A DNA stretch of 64,000 bases, taken from the NCBI RefSeq assembly GCF_013363755.1, contig NZ_CP054841.1:1-64000 (forward strand), given 5' to 3'. A program made the position numbers and the translations under genes. This stretch comes from Comamonas antarctica (GTDB lineage: Bacteria; Pseudomonadota; Gammaproteobacteria; Burkholderiales; Burkholderiaceae_C). The notes beneath the pieces are model-generated. The model was given only the letters and a program-made list of their open reading frames with translations, was not told the origin of the DNA and ran no database searches. Below, piece after piece: positions 44,284 to 52,987 of the stretch (position 1 is the first letter of the stretch; each line of letters opens with the position of its first letter).

Positions 44284-44934
44284 TCAAGCCGATTGCGCAC
44301 CCTGGCGCGCGCGCGCCATCAGCTCGCTCTCGTTGGTGCTGACGCCGACGATGCGCGCCAACTGGCGGCTCACGGTGACATAGGCATGACCCAGGCGGCT
44401 GTCGAAATACAGCGAATCGCCGCGCGCGAGCCGCACCTGCTCGCCGTTCTCGAAGTGCACGCAGATCGCGCCCGACAGCACATGCACGAACTCGGCCCCC
44501 GGATGGCGCGCGAAGTCCTGCGGGCCGTTGAAGGTGCGCGCATGCACCGTGCCCAGCATCGGCGTGATCGGCTTGGCATCCACGCCCGTGGCCAGGAACT
44601 CATAGGACAGCGACAAGCCGCGGTAGACCACGCCCTCGCCGGCGCGCGTCACTACCGGGCCGCTGGCAGCGCCCGCGCCGGCGCGGTCCGCGTTGGCAAA
44701 CAGCGTGCCCAGGTCCATGCCCAGCGCGCGCGCCAGCGCCGCCAGGTTCTCGTAACCCAGCGCCAGCTGGCCGCGCTCGGCACGCGAGATGGTGGTGATC
44801 GATACCCCGGCGCGCTCGCCAAGCCCGGCCAGCGTCCAGCCCAGCTGCTTGCGCGCATGGCGCAGGCGCTGGCCGAGCGTGGCCGGGTCGAGTTGCTGCG
44901 CACGCGTCGCAGCGGAGATGGCGGGATGGTTCAC
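44284..44934 (-). CDS. XRE-cupin transcriptional regulator
   Basis: A 216-residue protein. The HTH_XRE domain is at about residues 15-70 (LGQRLRHARKQLGWTLAGLG and VSITTISRAERGQLALG), followed by a C-terminal cupin (about 140-205) with HPGAEFVHVLSGAICVHFEN and RLARGDSLYFDSRLGHAYV. Such regulators bind a small ligand in the cupin. The GTG at 44934 is chosen; ATG at 44988 would add 18 residues without homology. It sits between two catabolic operons that carry the same operator. Confidence 0.88.
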   Translation of the reverse strand: MNHPAISAATRAQQLDPATLGQRLRHARKQLGWTLAGLGERAGVSITTISRAERGQLALGYENLAALARALGMDLGTLFANADRAGAGAASGPVVTRAGEGVVYRGLSLSYEFLATGVDAKPITPMLGTVHARTFNGPQDFARHPGAEFVHVLSGAICVHFENGEQVRLARGDSLYFDSRLGHAYVTVSRQLARIVGVSTNESELMARARQGAQSA

Positions 44935-45012
44935 TGCGCCATTTTGCCATTGCGGCGCGCGCTTGCCGCCCGCACGAACGCCCGGCACCGGCGCCTCGCA
45001 CGGGATGCAATA

Positions 45013-45030
45013 ATTTGCGTATTCGCAAAT
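45013..45030. promoter_or_regulatory. Operator between the XRE-cupin gene and the FAD oxidoreductase operon
   Basis: ATTTGCG-TATT-CGCAAAT is a perfect 7-bp-arm inverted repeat with a 4-bp centre. It lies about 80 bp before the regulator's start and about 107 bp before the divergent oxidoreductase gene. It matches the site at 44176-44191 in both arms and spacing, so it is very likely the binding site of the regulator, giving autoregulation and divergent control. Confidence 0.78.
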
Positions 45031-45136
45031 CCTTGCTCTACACTTGCGGCGCCCGCAGCTTGCGCGTCAAGACCGCAGGCAACCGTGCCCGCGCTGCTGC
45101 GCCGGGCTCCTTGATGCACCGTGAAGTGGTTTCTTG

Positions 45137-46429
45137 ATGAAAGTCCTGGTCATTGGCGCCGGCGTGGTCGGCACCTGCACGGCGCTGGCGCTGCGCCGGC
45201 GCGGCCATGAAGTGATGCTGCTCGACGCTGGCGCGGAGCCCGCGACCGGCGCCAGCCATGCCAACGCCGGGCTGATCTCGCCCGGCCACTGCTTCAGCTG
45301 GGCCGAGCCGGGCATAGTCCGCGTGGCGCTGCAGTCGCTGCTGGGCAGGAGCGACGGCCTGGGCATCTGCGCGCCGCTCAGTCCCGCGCTGTGGCGCTGG
45401 GGCTGGCTGTTCGCGCGCGAGGGCACCGAGGCGCGCTGGCTCGAGAATTCACGTGCTGCACTGGCGCTGTCGGCGTACTCGCGCGACTGCCAATTCCAGC
45501 CCCAGGCCCTGCCGCCCGAGACCTATGGCGGCCGGCATGCGGGCATCGTCTACCTCTATGGTGCCGCGGACACACCCGGCGCGCACGACGCCCGCCTGCT
45601 GCAGGCCGCTGGCGAGCCCTTCGAGACGCTGGATGCACCAGCGCTGCTGCAGTGCGAGCCGCTGCTCGAAGCCAGCGCGATCCGCTTTGCCAAGGGCGTG
45701 TTCAGCCCGCGCGACGGCACCGGCGATGCGGCGCGCTACGCGCGTGCGGCGCTGGCGGCCTTCGAGCAGCTCGGCGGCATTGCGCGCTGGAGCGAGCGCG
45801 TGCAGCAGGTGCTGGTGCGCGCCGGCCAGGCCGTGGGCGTGCGCACCGACCGCAACGAGCACCGCGCCGATGCCGTGGTGGTGGCTGCGGGCCTGCAGTC
45901 CCGCGCTTTGTTGCGTCCCTTGGGCATCGACCTGCCGATCTTTCCCGTCGCCGGCTACTCCATCAGCTATGAAAACGTCGCCGGCGCGCTGCCCACGCGT
46001 GGCGCGGTATCGATTGCGCACAAGATTGCCTGGGCCTCGTTTGCGCCGCGCAGCGTGCGTTTCACGGGGTTTGCCGATGTCGGCACGCCCGACGCGGCGC
46101 GCCGCGCACGGCGCTTTGCGGCGCTCGATGCCTTTGCGCGCCAGATCATGCCGTCGCTGGCGGGCGCGCAGCGCCGCCAGTGGGTGGGCGCGCGGCCGAT
46201 GACGCCCGACAACCTGCCGTTTCTCGGCGCCAGCGGCATGCCGGGGCTGTGGCTCAACTGCGGCCATGGCGCCATGGGCTGGACCATGGCGCATGGCTCG
46301 GCGCAGACGATTGCCGACCTGCTCGAAGGACAGGCAGCGTGCCTGGACCTGGCGCCCTATCGCGCCCGCCGTTATCGATGGCTTGCCCGGCGCGATGCCG
46401 CGGCCAACCCCAAGGAGCTTCGTACATGA
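45137..46429 (+). CDS. FAD-dependent amino-acid dehydrogenase, DadA-like
   Basis: A 430-residue flavoprotein of the DAO/DadA type. It has an N-terminal FAD motif VLVIGAGVVGTCTALAL, a GASHANAGLISPG segment typical of D-amino acid dehydrogenases, and a C-terminal end WLNCGHGAMGWTMAHGSAQ. It should oxidise a D-amino acid or secondary amine to an imino acid, passing electrons to the respiratory chain. The ATG at 45137 is three bases after an in-frame TTG. It overlaps ridA by ATGA. Confidence 0.9.
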   Translation: MKVLVIGAGVVGTCTALALRRRGHEVMLLDAGAEPATGASHANAGLISPGHCFSWAEPGIVRVALQSLLGRSDGLGICAPLSPALWRWGWLFAREGTEARWLENSRAALALSAYSRDCQFQPQALPPETYGGRHAGIVYLYGAADTPGAHDARLLQAAGEPFETLDAPALLQCEPLLEASAIRFAKGVFSPRDGTGDAARYARAALAAFEQLGGIARWSERVQQVLVRAGQAVGVRTDRNEHRADAVVVAAGLQSRALLRPLGIDLPIFPVAGYSISYENVAGALPTRGAVSIAHKIAWASFAPRSVRFTGFADVGTPDAARRARRFAALDAFARQIMPSLAGAQRRQWVGARPMTPDNLPFLGASGMPGLWLNCGHGAMGWTMAHGSAQTIADLLEGQAACLDLAPYRARRYRWLARRDAAANPKELRT

Positions 46430-46812
46430 CCGCTGTCACCCACTATCCCGCCTCCGGGCCGTTTCCCTTTTCCAGCGCCGTGCGCGCCAATGGCTGGGTG
46501 CTGCTGTCAGGGCAGATTCCGTTCAACGCCGAGGGCAAGCCGCATGCAGGCGATATCGGCGCACAGACCCAGGCCGTGATGGACAGCGTCTGCCGCACGC
46601 TGGAGCAGGTCGGCAGCTCGATCCACGATGTGGTCAAGGTCAATGTGTGGCTCTCCGACCTGGCCGACTTTGCTGCCTTCAACGCGGTCTACGCGGGCTA
46701 CTTCGATGGCGGCAAGTACCCGGTGCGCAGCCTGGTGCAGGCCGGGCTGGCGTTCAACGTCAAGGTCGAAGTCGAGGTGCAGGCGCTGGACCGGCAACAA
46801 GCCGGCCACTGA
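46426..46812 (+). CDS. RidA-family imine deaminase
   Basis: A 128-residue RidA/YjgF protein. It shows the family signatures GWVLLSGQIPFN, VMDSVCRTLEQVGSSIHDVV and the C-terminal YPVRSLVQAGLAFNVKVEVE (the conserved Arg binds the carboxylate). RidA hydrolyses reactive 2-imino acids and enamines, a natural partner for the DadA-like oxidoreductase that it overlaps. AAGGAG is well placed before the ATG at 46426. Confidence 0.93.
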   Translation: MTAVTHYPASGPFPFSSAVRANGWVLLSGQIPFNAEGKPHAGDIGAQTQAVMDSVCRTLEQVGSSIHDVVKVNVWLSDLADFAAFNAVYAGYFDGGKYPVRSLVQAGLAFNVKVEVEVQALDRQQAGH

Positions 46813-46870
46813 CCCGGCCTGGCGCGGGCCGCGCTGCGGCTAACATCGGGGCCACACAAGGAGACAGGCA

Positions 46871-47572
46871 ATGAACCAGAACCCGCAGACCGTGCTCATC
46901 ACCGGCGCCGCCGGCCATCTCGGCCGTGCCGTGGCCGCGCATTTCCGCCAGCGCGGCGCGCGCCTGGTGCTGCTCGACCGCGATGTGCAGGCGCTGCAAG
47001 CGGACTACGGCAGCGACACCGGCGTGCTGCTGGCCCAGGTCGATCTGATGGACCGCGCCGCCGTGGCCGCCAGCGTGCAGCAGGCCTGCGCGCATTTCGA
47101 CGGCCTCGACAGCGTGTGCCACCTTGCGGGCGGCTTTCGCATGGGCGAGGCAGTGCATGAGACCTCGGCGCAGACCTGGGACTTTCTCATGGACCTGAAT
47201 GCGCGCACGCTGCTGAATGTGGCCGCGGCGGCCGTGCCGCAGCTGCTGGCGCGCGGCGCGGGGCAGGTCGTCACCGTGGGCGCGGGCGCGGCGCTGCGCG
47301 GCACGGCGCAGATGGGCGCCTATGCGGCCTCGAAAAGCGCGCTGATCCGCCTGACCGAGTCGATGTCGGCCGAACTCAAGGAGCGCGGAATCAACGTCAA
47401 CTGCGTGCTGCCCTCGATCATCGACACGCCGGACAACCGCAGCGCCATGCCCGACGCCGACCACGGCAGCTGGGTCGCACCCGCGGCGCTGGCCGATGTC
47501 ATCGGCTTTCTGGCGTCGCCCGCGGCGCGCGCGCTGCATGGCGCAGCCATCCCGGTGCTGGGCCGGGTCTGA
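46871..47572 (+). CDS. Short-chain dehydrogenase
   Basis: A 233-residue SDR with glycine motif TGAAGHLG, the catalytic YAASK, and a missing canonical NNAG (HLAGG instead). It follows the RidA gene by 58 bp and is likely in the same operon. It could act on the ketoacid formed by the oxidoreductase/RidA pair, but the substrate is unknown. Confidence 0.88.
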   Translation: MNQNPQTVLITGAAGHLGRAVAAHFRQRGARLVLLDRDVQALQADYGSDTGVLLAQVDLMDRAAVAASVQQACAHFDGLDSVCHLAGGFRMGEAVHETSAQTWDFLMDLNARTLLNVAAAAVPQLLARGAGQVVTVGAGAALRGTAQMGAYAASKSALIRLTESMSAELKERGINVNCVLPSIIDTPDNRSAMPDADHGSWVAPAALADVIGFLASPAARALHGAAIPVLGRV

Positions 47573-47603
47573 GTAGCGGGCGCATACCGGCAGGCCGGCC
47601 GCC

Positions 47604-48782
47604 TCAGGGCGAACGCGGCGTCGCGGGCGCCAGCTGCGGCACCACCCCCACATAGCGCCCGCGCGGCCGGATCACCTGCGCCACGCCCAGCTGCTCGAGG
47701 CTGTGCGCCAGCAGGCCGATGCTGCGCGCCGTGGCAAACAGGCTGAACGCGGCGTCCTCGGGCAAGCGGTGCTGCGCCACCAGCGCGGCCAGCGCGACGT
47801 CGATGTTCGGCTGCAAGCCGGTGAGCCGCGTGACCTGCGCAATGAAGCGCGCAATTGCCTCGGGCGGCTCGAAGCGCGCCAGCAGCGCCGCGGCGCGCGG
47901 GTCGCCGTCGGCATAGATCGGGTGGCCGAAGCCCGCAAACGGCAGGCCGGCCGACAGATGCTGCTCCAGCACCTGCTCCGCACCCTGGCGCTCGACGTCG
48001 GCAAACAGCGCCTGCACCCGGCCCGACGCATCGCCATGCAGTGGACCCGACAGCGTGGTCAGGCCGGACAGCAGGCACGCCGGCAGCGAGGCCCCGGTCG
48101 AGGCCGTGATGCGCGCCGCAAATGCCGAACTGGTCAACTCATGGTCGACCAGCAACACCATCGCCGTGCGCAGCAGTTCGGCCACCTGCGGCGATTGCTT
48201 CCAGCCCTGCGCGAAGCGCAGGTGCAGCGGCGCGCTGCCGGGCGCGGCGCCAAAGGACGCGGCCAGCTGGCCCACCAGCGCCTGGCTTTCGCTGTGCAGC
48301 ACGCGCGTGAGACGCCCGCGCGTGGAGTGGCCCGTGGCCGCCAGGCCGGCCAGCGCGGTAAAGGCCTGCAGCCGGCCGGCGGGCGCAGCGCGCCGGGGCC
48401 CGGGCCCTGCGCCCGGCGTGAAGTCCACGGCTTGCTGCGCGTCCCACAGCAGCCGCGCCACGTCTTCGAGCGTGGCCGTGTCCGCCAGCGCCACGGCATC
48501 CTGGCCGCGGTAATACGGGCGGCCGCGAAAGAACGCCGTGAGCGCCGTTGGAATGCTGGGCTCGGCGCCAAACAGCGTGTTGGCGGCCAGCGTCTCGTGC
48601 TTGCGTCCCGCCTCCTTGCGTTTCGCCAGCCCGGCCACGTCCTCGGCGCGGTACAGGCTGCGGCGCGTATCGGCCGGATCGGGCATGACCTCGATCTTGC
48701 CGCGGCTGACATAGGCATAGACGGTCTGCGGCCGCACGCGTAACTGGGCACAGGCCGCGTTCATCGAGATCCAGGAGGCCAT
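47604..48782 (-). CDS. HTH-citrate synthase fusion protein
   Basis: A 392-residue protein. Residues about 1-75 form a MerR/excisionase-like winged HTH (LRVRPQTVYAYVSRGKIEVM, DTRRSLYRAEDVAGLAKRK). The remainder is a citrate synthase fold with all three active-site residues: His in LSGPLHGDASG, His in GFGHPIYADGDPR and Asp in LQPNIDVALAAL. It may therefore both bind DNA and condense an acyl-CoA with a ketoacid, or use the fold as a metabolite sensor. It is divergent from the dehydrogenase/FAH/SDR/TctC operon. Confidence 0.88.
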   Translation of the reverse strand: MASWISMNAACAQLRVRPQTVYAYVSRGKIEVMPDPADTRRSLYRAEDVAGLAKRKEAGRKHETLAANTLFGAEPSIPTALTAFFRGRPYYRGQDAVALADTATLEDVARLLWDAQQAVDFTPGAGPGPRRAAPAGRLQAFTALAGLAATGHSTRGRLTRVLHSESQALVGQLAASFGAAPGSAPLHLRFAQGWKQSPQVAELLRTAMVLLVDHELTSSAFAARITASTGASLPACLLSGLTTLSGPLHGDASGRVQALFADVERQGAEQVLEQHLSAGLPFAGFGHPIYADGDPRAAALLARFEPPEAIARFIAQVTRLTGLQPNIDVALAALVAQHRLPEDAAFSLFATARSIGLLAHSLEQLGVAQVIRPRGRYVGVVPQLAPATPRSP

Positions 48783-48809
48783 GGGAAAACACCTATGCAT
48801 TTATATATG

Positions 48810-48826
48810 TTGATTTTATACATCAA
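48810..48826. promoter_or_regulatory. AT-rich palindromic operator in the divergent region
   Basis: TTGAT-TTTATAC-ATCAA is a 5-bp-arm inverted repeat inside a strikingly AT-rich segment (about 48795-48840), otherwise surrounded by GC-rich genes. It lies 28-44 bp before the HTH-citrate synthase start and 68-84 bp before the divergent dehydrogenase gene, ideal for controlling both. Confidence 0.6.
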
Positions 48827-48893
48827 TATTGACCCATGGATCAATGGAAAACTAGGATGGGTCCATCGCTAGAACACTTCCCTCCTCCGTGCC

Positions 48894-49847
48894 ATGAAGC
48901 CCCAAGTCCTGCAACTCAATCCGATCCTGGTTCCCGCCATCAACGAACAATTGGCCGCGCTCTACACGGTGCACAAGCACTATGAGCTGCAGGACCCGCG
49001 GGCCTGGCTGGCCGCACACGGCGCGTCGATCGACGCGGTGATCACCGGCGGCCATACCGGCATTTCGCAGGCCCAGCTCGCACAGATGCCTGGCCTCAAG
49101 GTGGTGGCGATCAACGGGGTCGGCACCGATGCGGTCGACCTGGCCTATTGCCGCGCACGCGGCCTGCCGGTCACGGCCACGCTGGGCGCGCTGACCGAGG
49201 ATGTGGCCGATCTGGCCATCGGGCTGCTGATCGCGGCCTGCCGCAACCTGTGCGCGGGCGACCGCTTCGTGCGCGCCGGCCAGTGGGAGCTGCAGCCGCA
49301 GCCCAGCGCGCTACCGCTGGCGCGGCGCTTCAGCGGCATGCGCGTGGGCATTGTCGGCATGGGCCGCGTGGGCCGCGCGGTGGCGCAGCGCGCCGCGGCG
49401 TTTGGCTGCGACATCGGCTACACCGACCTGCGCGCCATGGACGATGTGGCGCACCGTTTTGTGCCCGAACTGCGCGCGCTGGCGCACCAGTCCGACGCGC
49501 TGGTGCTGTGCGCAGCCGCGGACCAGGCCGAAGGCATCATCGATGCCGCGGTGCTTGACGCGCTCGGGCCGCGCGGCTTTCTGGTCAACGTCGCGCGCGG
49601 CCGGCTGGTGAACGAAGCCGATCTCACGGCCGCGCTGCTCGCGGGCCGCATTGCCGGCGCGGGCCTGGATGTGTTCGTCGACGAACCGCGCGTGCCGCCG
49701 GCCCTGCGCGCGTCGGAGGCGGTGACGCTGCAGGCGCACCGCGCCAGCGCCACCTGGGAGACGCGCACCGCGATGGGCGAGATGGTGCTGGCCGGCATTG
49801 CGCAGGCGCTCGCCGGCGAACGTCCGGCCATGAGCCTGACCACCTGA
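48894..49847 (+). CDS. D-2-hydroxyacid dehydrogenase
   Basis: A 317-residue NAD(P)-dependent 2-hydroxyacid dehydrogenase. The Rossmann motif is GIVGMGRVGRAVA near residue 155; catalytic elements include NVARGRLVNEADLTAAL, DVFVDEPRVP and His in LQAHRASATWETR. It belongs to the GhrB/hydroxypyruvate reductase subgroup. It is the first gene of a likely four-gene operon and is divergent from the HTH-citrate synthase gene. Confidence 0.92.
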   Translation: MKPQVLQLNPILVPAINEQLAALYTVHKHYELQDPRAWLAAHGASIDAVITGGHTGISQAQLAQMPGLKVVAINGVGTDAVDLAYCRARGLPVTATLGALTEDVADLAIGLLIAACRNLCAGDRFVRAGQWELQPQPSALPLARRFSGMRVGIVGMGRVGRAVAQRAAAFGCDIGYTDLRAMDDVAHRFVPELRALAHQSDALVLCAAADQAEGIIDAAVLDALGPRGFLVNVARGRLVNEADLTAALLAGRIAGAGLDVFVDEPRVPPALRASEAVTLQAHRASATWETRTAMGEMVLAGIAQALAGERPAMSLTT

Positions 49848-49860
49848 ACCCAGGCCGGCC

Positions 49861-50601
49861 ATGACGCACTTCATCCTCCCGCCACCCGCGCCGGCGGCCC
49901 TGCGCGTGGCCGGCAGCGCCGCGCTGTTTCCGGTCGCGCGCGTGTTCTGCATCGGCCGCAACTACCGCTGGAGCGCGGATGAGGCCGCACCCGCCGCGAT
50001 GCCGGCCTGGTTCATGAAACCCGCCAGCGCGCTGATGGCCGCGCACGGCGAATTGCCCTATCCACCCGGCACGCAGGATCTCTGCCACGAGATCGAGCTG
50101 GTCGTGGCCATCGGCCGCGGCGGGCGCGACATCGACCCCGCGCGGGTGTGCGAGGAGCATGTCTGGGGCTATGCCGCGGGCCTCGATCTGACGCGGCGCG
50201 ACCTGCAGCAGCAGGCCAAGCGCAGCGGCGGGCCCTGGGAGCCCGCCAAGGCCTTCGACCATTCGGCGCCGTGCACGCCGCTGGTGCCGGCCAGCGCCTG
50301 CGGCCACCCCGGCCACGGCGCGATCTGGCTCGAGGTCAATGGCCTGGCGCGCCAGCGCGCCGATCTGTGCGCGCTGCTGTGGCCGGTGCCGCAGCTGCTG
50401 GCCATGCTCTCGCGCTCGGTCACGCTCCTGCCCGGCGACCTGGTTTTCACCGGTACGCCCGCGGGCGTAGGGGCGCTTTGGCCCGGCGATGTCGTCACCG
50501 GCGGCGTGGCCGGCATCGGCGAATTTTCCATGACCGTGGGCGCCGTGCCTGGCCCGGCCCGCCGCGACCTTTCTTCGACCCACCAGGAGCTTGTGCCTTG
50601 A
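49861..50601 (+). CDS. Fumarylacetoacetate hydrolase-family protein
   Basis: A 246-residue protein of the FAH family. Metal ligands can be placed at [10 protein letters not shown] (Glu-Glu) and the following [14 protein letters not shown] (Asp), with the conserved [16 protein letters not shown] near the C-terminus. Such enzymes hydrolyse or decarboxylate acylpyruvates and related ketoacids. It lies 13 bp after the dehydrogenase gene, and its stop overlaps the TTG start of the next gene. Confidence 0.92.
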   Translation: MTHFILPPPAPAALRVAGSAALFPVARVFCIGRNYRWSADEAAPAAMPAWFMKPASALMAAHGELPYPPGTQDLCHEIELVVAIGRGGRDIDPARVCEEHVWGYAAGLDLTRRDLQQQAKRSGGPWEPAKAFDHSAPCTPLVPASACGHPGHGAIWLEVNGLARQRADLCALLWPVPQLLAMLSRSVTLLPGDLVFTGTPAGVGALWPGDVVTGGVAGIGEFSMTVGAVPGPARRDLSSTHQELVP

Positions 50602-51362
50602 ACCTTCCCCCCTCCGAACGCATCGCGCTGGTCACCGGCGCCGGCAGCGGCGTCGGCCGCGCCGCCGCGCTGGCCCTGCTTGAAGACGGCTGGAGCGTCG
50701 TGCTCGCGGGCCGCCGCGCAGAGCCGCTGCAGGCACTGGAAAGCGAAGCCGCGGCGCGCGGGCAGACCGCGCTGGCCGTGCCCACCGACGTCACCCAGCC
50801 GGACAGCGTCGAAGCGCTGTTTGCCGCCATCGAGCAGCGCTTCGGCCGGCTTGACCTGCTGTTCAACAATGCCGGCGTCAACGCCCCGGCGCTGCCGATC
50901 GACGAGCTGCCGCTGGAGCGATGGTTCAGCGTGCTCGACACCAACGTGACCGGCATGTTCCTGTGCGCGCGCGCCGCCTTCGGGCTGATGCGCCGCCAAA
51001 TGCCGCAGGGCGGCCGCATCATCAACAACGGCTCGATCTCGGCGCACACGCCGCGCCCGTTCACCGCGCCCTACACGCTCAGCAAGCATGCGGTCACGGG
51101 TCTGACGAAAGCCCTGGCCTTGGACGGGCGGGCCTGGAACATCGTGGCCAGCCAGATCGATATCGGCAATGCGCTGACCGAGATGTCCGAGCGCATGACG
51201 CGCGGCGTGCTGCAGGCCGATGGCAGCACCGCGCCCGAGCCGATGATGGACGCCCGCCATGTCGCCGACGCGGTGCGCCATGTCGCCGTGCTGCCACTGG
51301 CGGCCAACATCCTGAACATGACCATCATGGCCAGCGCCATGCCCTTTGCGGGGCGTGGCTGA
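50598..51362 (+). CDS. Short-chain dehydrogenase with TTG start
   Basis: A 254-residue SDR with [12 protein letters not shown], and an active site in which the usual YxxxK is YTLSK. The frame is open far upstream, but the TTG at 50598 overlaps the FAH stop and is preceded by AGGAG at eight-base spacing, so TTG is the likely start. It is probably an alcohol/ketone oxidoreductase in the same pathway as the two preceding enzymes. Confidence 0.88.
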   Translation: MNLPPSERIALVTGAGSGVGRAAALALLEDGWSVVLAGRRAEPLQALESEAAARGQTALAVPTDVTQPDSVEALFAAIEQRFGRLDLLFNNAGVNAPALPIDELPLERWFSVLDTNVTGMFLCARAAFGLMRRQMPQGGRIINNGSISAHTPRPFTAPYTLSKHAVTGLTKALALDGRAWNIVASQIDIGNALTEMSERMTRGVLQADGSTAPEPMMDARHVADAVRHVAVLPLAANILNMTIMASAMPFAGRG

Positions 51363-51461
51363 AGGCCGGGGAAAGCGCGTGAAGCGCGCGTAGTGCCGCG
51401 GGGCGCGCTGCCGCCCGCAGCACTGGAGAAGACCGAGAAAAACCACCACCGGAGACAAATC

Positions 51462-52436
51462 ATGCAACGCACCACCCTGCTCAAGCTTCTGGCGCTGTCG
51501 ACCACCCTGGCGCTGGCGCCGACCCTGGCCGCGGCCCAGGCCTACCCGGCGCGGCCCATCAAGATCATCGTGCCGGCGCCGCCCGGCGGCGCCATCGACA
51601 CCATCGCGCGCGTCGTCGGCGACAGGATCGGCGCCTCGATGGGCCAGGCCGTCGTGGTCGACAACCGCCCCGGCGCCTCGAACAACCTGGGCACCGAAGT
51701 GCTGGCCAAGTCGGCGCCTGACGGCTACACCATCGGCATCGTCGGCGGCAGCCACAACATCAACAAGTACCTGTTCAAGAACCTCGGCTGGGATCCGGAA
51801 AAAAGCTTCGAGCCCATCGTCTACACCCATGAGGTGCCGCTGGTGTTCGCGATCTACCCGCAGATTCCCGCCAAGACGCTGCCCGAACTCGTGGCCTGGA
51901 TGAAGGCCCACCCGGCGGACGCCAAGGTGGCGACGTCGGGGCGCGGCAGCGCGCAGGAGATGGCCGCCGAGATGTTCCGCCTGGCCAGCGGCGCGCCGAT
52001 GCTGCTGGTGCCCTACAAGGGCTCGTCGGCCGCGCACCCCGACCTGCTGGCCGGGCGCACCGTGCTGTATATCGACACCATCAGCGCCATCCAGGCCCAG
52101 GCCAAGGCCGGCAATGTGCGCGCGGTCGCGGTGTCCACACGCCAGCGCAGCAAGTCGCTGCCCGATGTGCCGACGGCCAGCGAACAGGGCTTCAGGGATT
52201 ACGACGCCAACTCGAACGGCGGCTTCCTGGCGCCGGCCGGCACGCCCAAGGCCATCGTCGCCAGGCTCAATGCCGAGATCAACGCCGCGCTCAAGCTGCC
52301 CGACGTGCGCAGCAAGCTCGAGGCCGCGGGCATCGAGATCCAGGGCGGCACGCCGCAGGAATACGCGGCGCTGATCAAGTCCGATCTCGACAAATGGGGC
52401 AAGGTGGTCAAGCAGGCCGGCATCCAGCCGGACTGA
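51462..52436 (+). CDS. Bug/TctC periplasmic receptor 2
   Basis: A 324-residue periplasmic binding protein. The signal peptide ends at AAAQA (residue about 26); the Bug loops are YPARPIKIIVPAPPGGAIDT and VVVDNRPGASNN. It is the last gene of the dehydrogenase/FAH/SDR operon and probably supplies its carboxylate substrate. The ATG at 51462 has GGAGA upstream; the longer frame lacks signal-peptide character. No TctAB genes adjoin it. Confidence 0.92.
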   Translation: MQRTTLLKLLALSTTLALAPTLAAAQAYPARPIKIIVPAPPGGAIDTIARVVGDRIGASMGQAVVVDNRPGASNNLGTEVLAKSAPDGYTIGIVGGSHNINKYLFKNLGWDPEKSFEPIVYTHEVPLVFAIYPQIPAKTLPELVAWMKAHPADAKVATSGRGSAQEMAAEMFRLASGAPMLLVPYKGSSAAHPDLLAGRTVLYIDTISAIQAQAKAGNVRAVAVSTRQRSKSLPDVPTASEQGFRDYDANSNGGFLAPAGTPKAIVARLNAEINAALKLPDVRSKLEAAGIEIQGGTPQEYAALIKSDLDKWGKVVKQAGIQPD

Positions 52437-52437
52437 A

Positions 52438-52947
52438 CTACGCTGGCCCGGCGCCGGGCGCCTTGCGCGCGCGGCGCGCGGGTTTCGCGGCCGGCGCGGC
52501 GGGCATGGCGGCCACGGCGGGCGCTTCGCGACTGCCGGCTGCCTGGCAACGCGCGCAGTCACCATGCAGCTCGACGGTGGACTCCTTCATCCGAAAGCCT
52601 GCGCTTCTCGACCAGCCCTGCAGGCGCTGCTCGATGGCGCTGTCGGAGAATTCGTCGACATGGCCGCACTGGTCGCAGATTGCAAACACCACCAGCCCCT
52701 GCGCGTGCGCATGCGGATGGGCGCAGGCGACAAACGCATTCATGGTCTCGACGCGGTGCACCAGCCCATACTCGATCAGCTTGTCCAGTGCGCGGTAGAC
52801 CTGCTGCGGCGCGCGCAGGCCCTCGCCCTGCAGGTGCGACAGCAGCGCATAGGCGCTGGCCGGCGCGTCCTCGCGCGCCAGCGCACCGAGCACCAGGCTC
52901 TGGTGCCGGGTCAACGCAGGAGTGGGCGGGTGGGTGGCTGGCGGCAT
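52438..52947 (-). CDS. zur: Fur-family regulator, Zur-like
   Basis: A 169-residue Fur-family protein. The N-terminal winged HTH (YALLSHLQGEGLRAPQQVYR) is followed by the metal-binding domain with AHPHAHAQGLVVFAICDQCG (CxxC) and a second Cys pair in GDCARCQ, consistent with structural and sensory zinc sites. The His-rich run and lack of iron-type ligands favour Zur. The C-terminal Ala/Arg-rich tail after residue about 140 is unusual. It converges on the TctC gene with one base between the two stop codons. Confidence 0.85.
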   Translation of the reverse strand: MPPATHPPTPALTRHQSLVLGALAREDAPASAYALLSHLQGEGLRAPQQVYRALDKLIEYGLVHRVETMNAFVACAHPHAHAQGLVVFAICDQCGHVDEFSDSAIEQRLQGWSRSAGFRMKESTVELHGDCARCQAAGSREAPAVAAMPAAPAAKPARRARKAPGAGPA

Positions 52948-52957
52948 GGCGTGCGGA

Positions 52958-52972
52958 TGTTATGCAGTAACA
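52958..52972. promoter_or_regulatory. Zur-box-like inverted repeat
   Basis: TGTTA-TGCAG-TAACA is a perfect 5-bp-arm palindrome beginning 11 bp before the Zur-like gene's start, on its promoter side. It resembles the TGTTATa-type arms of Zur boxes, and suggests autoregulation. No other zinc-uptake gene in the window has it. Confidence 0.5.
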
Positions 52973-52987
52973 GCCGCCGAGTTTAGC

